Shown: positions 59,501 through 64,000 of the stretch, one piece after another
Position numbering within the stretch: position 1 is the first letter of the stretch
How the letters are laid out: the number at the start of each line of letters is the position of its first letter
NCBI GenBank assembly: GCA_022829145.1
Contig: CM040760.1
Span: 25,519,602 to 25,583,601 of the forward strand
DNA length: 64,000 bases
DNA from: Albula goreensis
Lineage: Eukaryota > Chordata > Actinopteri > Albuliformes > Albulidae
Direction of reading: 5' to 3'
Position numbers and translations under genes: made by a program
Notes under the pieces: generated by a model
Databases searched by the model: none
The model's input: the letters and a program-made list of their open reading frames with translations, nothing else
What the model was told of the DNA's origin: nothing

Positions 59501-61681
59501 CATTAAAATGGACTGGGTTCGCCAGCTTCCTGTGCCCAGTTTGGTAGGTCCAGAGCTTTCAGTTCTCATGTTCCCATAATTCCAAGTCAGATGTGGATGA
59601 TCCTTTGGGCAGGTGTAGGACACCGAGCAATTCACTCTTTTCTCAACACCCTCAAGGAACTCTTCGGATGTGGGAGTCAAAATGACCGGCATGAATGAGC
59701 CTAAGAGAGGTACATAGTACACAATTAATACTTGCCCCCATGAAAAAAAACTATTAGACTGTTAGACATGACTATAACTAAAGCTATAGTTATTTCAAAC
59801 AGTGAAATGTGAGTTTGAGAATATTTCCTTTCTGTACTTACAAATTATGTTTCATCAGAGTAATTACAACATTATCATCTTTACAATTAACATTACATTC
59901 AAAACTGAGCAGCAAACGTTCAAAGTTAATTGTTGTTATTGTTAGTAGATTGCCCGTAGTGACTGCCACATATTCACAGGCGCTCAGGAAAAGGAACTTC
60001 TGTCAGATGTGTGGAGGTACTCACATGCTGCCTTTACATCTGTATTTGCAGAAGCCGTCTGGCCTCCGGGATGCTGGACTGTACAGGAGATAGCTTGGTG
60101 CTCGTTCTCCACAGTCCAAGACTGTTCCAAGGTGATCTTCCACCTGTCATTCTCAGTTGTCTTAATGATCTTGGACGTCCCAAGCTGGGGTGAGAGGGTC
60201 AGAATTGGGAGGCGATCTGGACATCTGTGGTACGTGCTGCACTTGACTGTGATTCTTTCTCCGAATTTTACAGGTCCAATAACTTTAATTTGTGGTGGAA
60301 TTGCTTTGCCTTTTAAAAAATAAAATTATATTTCCAAAATTAAATGCCAAAAAAATGTAATGGTAGAATGTTATGTGTAGAGAAGGGCAACTAAATCTTA
60401 TCCTGGTTTTAAAGCTGTAGGGAAAGAATCAAATCTTTTAAACTGCTCAAGCTACAAAGGGCAGATTTACCTTAGTTTTTTTTTAATTCATGAAAGGGTT
60501 TAACAAGGTCAAGCACAACAGATTTTTGAGGGTGAGTTTGGTCAGCAGAACAAGAGAGCACAGATGGAAATTAGGTGAGGGTAAAACCTACACTAACATC
60601 AAAAAGTATGATGTTTCACAGAGTCATTGCCAGGAACGGTTTGCCATATCATGCAGTTGAGAGAACCATGGACTGTTAAGGTCCAGGTCTGATGCATTAC
60701 TGGATACTTGACAAATTACAGGTAAATTGAAAGACTACTTAGACTAAACGGTTGCTAAATAATGTTTTTAATATTATTTGTATGTTCTGATGTGTGTGTG
60801 CTTGTATTTCAAGGCAATATATTGAATAGTGCTTCTAAAAAATCCTCAGCTTGAGTCAGCTAGAAAACCGTAAATAAAAAAAACTGAAGCAGAACTCAGT
60901 GTTCAAGCTGAGCTGAAGGTTCTCACCCCGCACAGCGATCTTTGCAGTTTCATCATAAAAGGGGAAATAGCGGTAGGTAACATAGTCAGGGTCGACCCAG
61001 GGGTAGATCTTCTGATGGCTGTGATCCCACCTCAGTGGATTGATCTTCAGGCTGCAGTCCCCTGCGTTGGGATCTCCATACAAAGATGTTGTCCACCTGA
61101 ATAGTTTGATCACGTCATTTTGGTTTTTCCGGTCATACACGAGAGGGTATCCTCTACTGGCATACTGGTACCACACCACTCTGCTCTTGTCGTTGGGAGG
61201 GTAATCGGTGTAAGAAAATCTGCAGGGGATGACTAGGCAGGAGCCCTCCATGCCCTCAATCTCTCTGGGCACTGTGACACTCCATGCACCCAAAACCGCA
61301 AGGATGACACCTACAGGACAATTTCCCAAAAAATGTTTTAACCTGCTCTATCCTATGGCATCATCTGAACAATATATATATTGAGTTATTACTCTGTAAT
61401 AGTTAAGTTACACTGTGACACACAAAAGTATTCAGTCCCAGTTTTTTTTTATCATTTTAAGCTTGCTGTGAGTATTTTCCTATGCCAGGAAAAGTTCAGG
61501 CCTTTTATTTGTTTAAATAGAAACATGTGTGTGGACATTCGTTTATGATGTGTATATAATGTGATTATATGTATATTTTGTTTAATTTATCCGTTGTTTT
61601 ACCAGGAGACCCCATTGAGAATGTATCTCTTTTTCAGGGACGACCTGATAGTGAAGGTACATATCGGTACAATTTTTAGGC

Positions 61682-61776
<95 letters not shown>

Positions 61777-62080
61777 GGGAGGGACAGGGGGGTTGCAGTG
61801 TGTGTATTTAGGTGTGTGTGTGAGTCTTTAGACCCAAACCTCTAGTACAGATCCTTGTGAAAATGATTCATGTGTGCTTTTTTTTTTCCTTTACCATATT
61901 TAACAAGTTTTAGGCACTGTAATTATTTTTTGATGTAAATAAACAAATTACTAAATGAGAGAAGGCAAAATAACTAGATTGAAAATATTGGCCAAAGAAA
62001 GAAAGAGCATACCGGGGTAAAGAAAACAAACCTTGAAGGCACAACCCAGATAGACAGAGTTGTGCAAACCGATCCATCAT
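53564..62080 (-). CDS. Siglec-like receptor gene A (14 exons, intact)
   Basis: Type I membrane receptor of the Siglec/CD22/MAG kind, expected on leukocytes. Exons (minus): signal 62080-62032; V1 61310-60927; C2 60309-60025; C2 59700-59401; V2 58986-58609; C2 58296-58009; C2 57876-57580; linker 57498-57439; V3 56369-55998; C2 55789-55493; TM 54760-54667; tail 54271-54230, 54126-54060, 53614-53564. Total 2964 nt, 987 aa, with all phases joining. Order is V-C2-C2-V-C2-C2-linker-V-C2-TM. V domains carry the extra Siglec B-strand cysteine (GSCLVIPC, GSCVVIPC), paired with a second cysteine in C2 domains. Only V3 keeps the F-strand arginine (YCFR) that binds sialic acid in MAG/sialoadhesin; V1 and V2 have IYPWVD and LYTWVD. 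The tail has NYSNL, DYFNC and VYGNV, each with a YxN (Grb2-type) core. An in-frame methionine in V3's upstream sequence allows a shorter V3-C2-TM product, which is less likely. Confidence 0.85.
56873..57395. repeat. 47-bp minisatellite in gene A (~11 copies)
   Basis: Same unit as at 22534-23724 and 44288-44580, in the intron between the linker and V3 exons. It ends in TACACTGCCATGCCTTCACA, the same right flank as the gene B array, but its left flank is different and lacks the SINE body. Confidence 0.93.
61683..61775. repeat. (GT)n microsatellite
   Basis: About 90 bp of GT dinucleotides with one A interruption, in the first intron of Siglec-like gene A. Confidence 0.95.
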
Positions 62081-64000
62081 TGTTGAATAGAATGCTGGTT
62101 TTGAATAGCTGTAAAATATATTGATATAAAATAACTTGGTTAAACATTTTTGGATGACACAACTCTTTATGTGACTGGGTCTGTTAACAAATAGAACTTA
62201 AAAAGTTATAATCTATTTACTGATCATCAAAGCAAGACCCGCAGAAATAAAACCCACAGATGTTAATGATGACATCGTTCTGGATAAAACGTGGGTTTTC
62301 ACACAGGAATGCTCTCGTGAGCTTGCACCGGCGCTTCTAATTAATTACATTACGCAATATCCTCGGATTTGTCCGCAGGTCCATAACGATTTCAATATTG
62401 TGTCTGTGTGGTCTTAGAAGCTCAAGCACATGAAGACTGAAAATATTTTTTCCAAAGTACACATTTATATCAATTCACCAAAAAATACCTATGATGGAAT
62501 AGACGAACGGATGCACAACCAGTCCCCAAAACCAGTGCTCAGGGAGACAAACCAAAGACAGAGAAGACATTTACAGATAAAGAAAACCTAAAAGAAAATA
62601 GCATTACATCATACCAACAGCACCACCTGTACAGCAATATTGAATTCACTTGCTCTGGCATTTTGACCTTAATTAGAGTACCGTGTGCTTAATGCCATTT
62701 TCACATCAACTACAGAGTCCCTGAAAAACATCTTGTTGACAGTCTCATCTGTGGGGTACTCGAAAAACAAGCCCAGCTTACCTGGATGATGTTATGCAAG
62801 ATGCAATTGAACAATTCCACAAGCACAGGTACTTGTGCAAGGACTAGGATCTGCTGGAATGTGGGTGTGTCTCACTTTAGAGGCCAATGAAGAAAATAAT
62901 AATAATAATAATAATGATAATACACTCCTTCCACAGTAGTTTCATTACCATTTAGAAGAATGCAGATAAAGACAAGAAGTCTCCAAAAAAGTTTCACCTT
63001 TTCCGTAATCAGCGTGTTAGGAACAACTGTGTCCTCATTTTTAACAGTCCATCGCTGTAAAAGGAAGTAAGTGTCCAAATATTTTCCTTAGCTGTTGCAG
63101 TTATAAACTGTGCTCAGTACTAACTTCTGTCCTGTCCTTCCAGACAGTTCCACTCTCTCAGCAAAATGTTGCTCTCGTTTATCATCAACTCCTCCCTCTT
63201 TCGCTCCTGCAGCATGCTTGTCTACAAAGTGGTGTGTACAGTAAAAAAAACGCAGAGAATAAAATAATAAAGTACTAGCTGCGTTGCATCTGCACCAGTG
63301 GTTAAACTCTCTGGCTTCCATCAAGATATGTGGTGTGCACATTCAGCAGTTCTTATGCTTGCTACCTTCATCTCCCATAATCACTGGAATTTATGGAAGA
63401 GCCATATATATCCTATGAAGTGTCATAGTGAGGAAGAGTTAAAGTCTTAGCTGCATTAGCCGGTGCGTTGCTTAATATACCTCACATATCAGAGAGTCAT
63501 TGATTGCTACTTCTCAAGCGTTGTATCATTTAAAAGAGTCATAGCTTATTTTCACTGTCAGCTACATTTCCAGGATTGAGGTGCTCGTGTTGGCATGGAG
63601 TTCACCTTCATCACCAGGGAAGGGAGTTTCCAAACAGGAAAGCAATCATTTGAAGTGCCCACTGGAAGTCTTACTGGGACGAGCTTCACATTACTGAGGG
63701 TTTCCCTAAAATTCCTCAGAATCTTTTGTTGCCTGTATTTGTCTCAACTTTTCATGTTTTTTTATTTCCCTAAATGTCTTTGTATTTAGGTCCGCAACAA
63801 ACATGTACAGACTTTTCCATTTTTGCTTGTGGAGGTAGGCTAAGGCTAAGCAGGTTTCCCATCATTTAAAGCCACATATTGCCAGTAATTCAATAGGAAA
63901 ATGCAACATGTTAAACAGTTTCCTCACCCTACCTCTTTAATCTGGTGGGGAAAAGGGCGTAGTGGCCCTGTAGATTTCACTGTTTCCACCAAGGCATGCT
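62081..64000. other. Upstream flank of Siglec-like gene A
   Basis: Contains the presumed promoter. No clear TATA box or other motif can be assigned. A short (AAT)n tract lies near 62895-62925. No coding exon is supported. Confidence 0.4.

Overview
The window reads as vertebrate, most likely teleost, genomic DNA. It has multi-exon immune genes with GT-AG introns, many tRNA-derived SINE copies with the TAATGTAATG-type tails common in fish, and long micro- and minisatellites. The species cannot be fixed from the sequence.

Layout: (1) 2.1-13.1 kb, minus strand: a complete nine-coding-exon guanylate-binding protein (GBP) gene, 621 codons. (2) 16.0-24.6 kb, plus strand: a second, divergently oriented GBP gene, ten coding exons, 630 codons. 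The two promoters lie about 3 kb apart and each carries an interferon-response-like element. In both genes the same intron has U12-type splice signals. (3) 26.97-31.06 kb, minus: a five-exon secreted or membrane-anchored Ly6/uPAR three-finger protein, 218 codons. (4) 33.26-50.72 kb, minus (Siglec-like gene B): an Ig-superfamily receptor with eight Ig domains, a transmembrane exon and a long cytoplasmic tail built from repeated 48-nt and 27-nt exons, ending in two ITIM-like tyrosines. A 2-nt deficit in one Ig exon breaks its frame. A 3.2-kb piggyBac element, itself carrying a nested solo LTR, sits in its tail introns. (5) 53.56-62.08 kb, minus (Siglec-like gene A): the tandem paralogue, intact over 14 exons (987 codons), with a short tail of YxN tyrosine motifs.

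The common theme is innate and leukocyte immunity: two interferon-type GTPases, a Ly6 protein and a duplicated sialic-acid-lectin-type receptor pair. The two receptors are nearly identical over their first six Ig domains, introns included, but strongly diverged after a short linker exon. A 47-bp minisatellite, apparently grown from a SINE head, lies in the intron at that boundary in both copies and also in an intron of the second GBP gene.

The most unusual signals are the tail-exon array of gene B, the three-V-set receptor architecture in which only the third V domain keeps the lectin arginine, the change of signalling motifs between paralogues, and the U12-type GBP intron. All exon coordinates were read by eye from splice motifs, phase and paralogue comparison. 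No alignment or database search was run.
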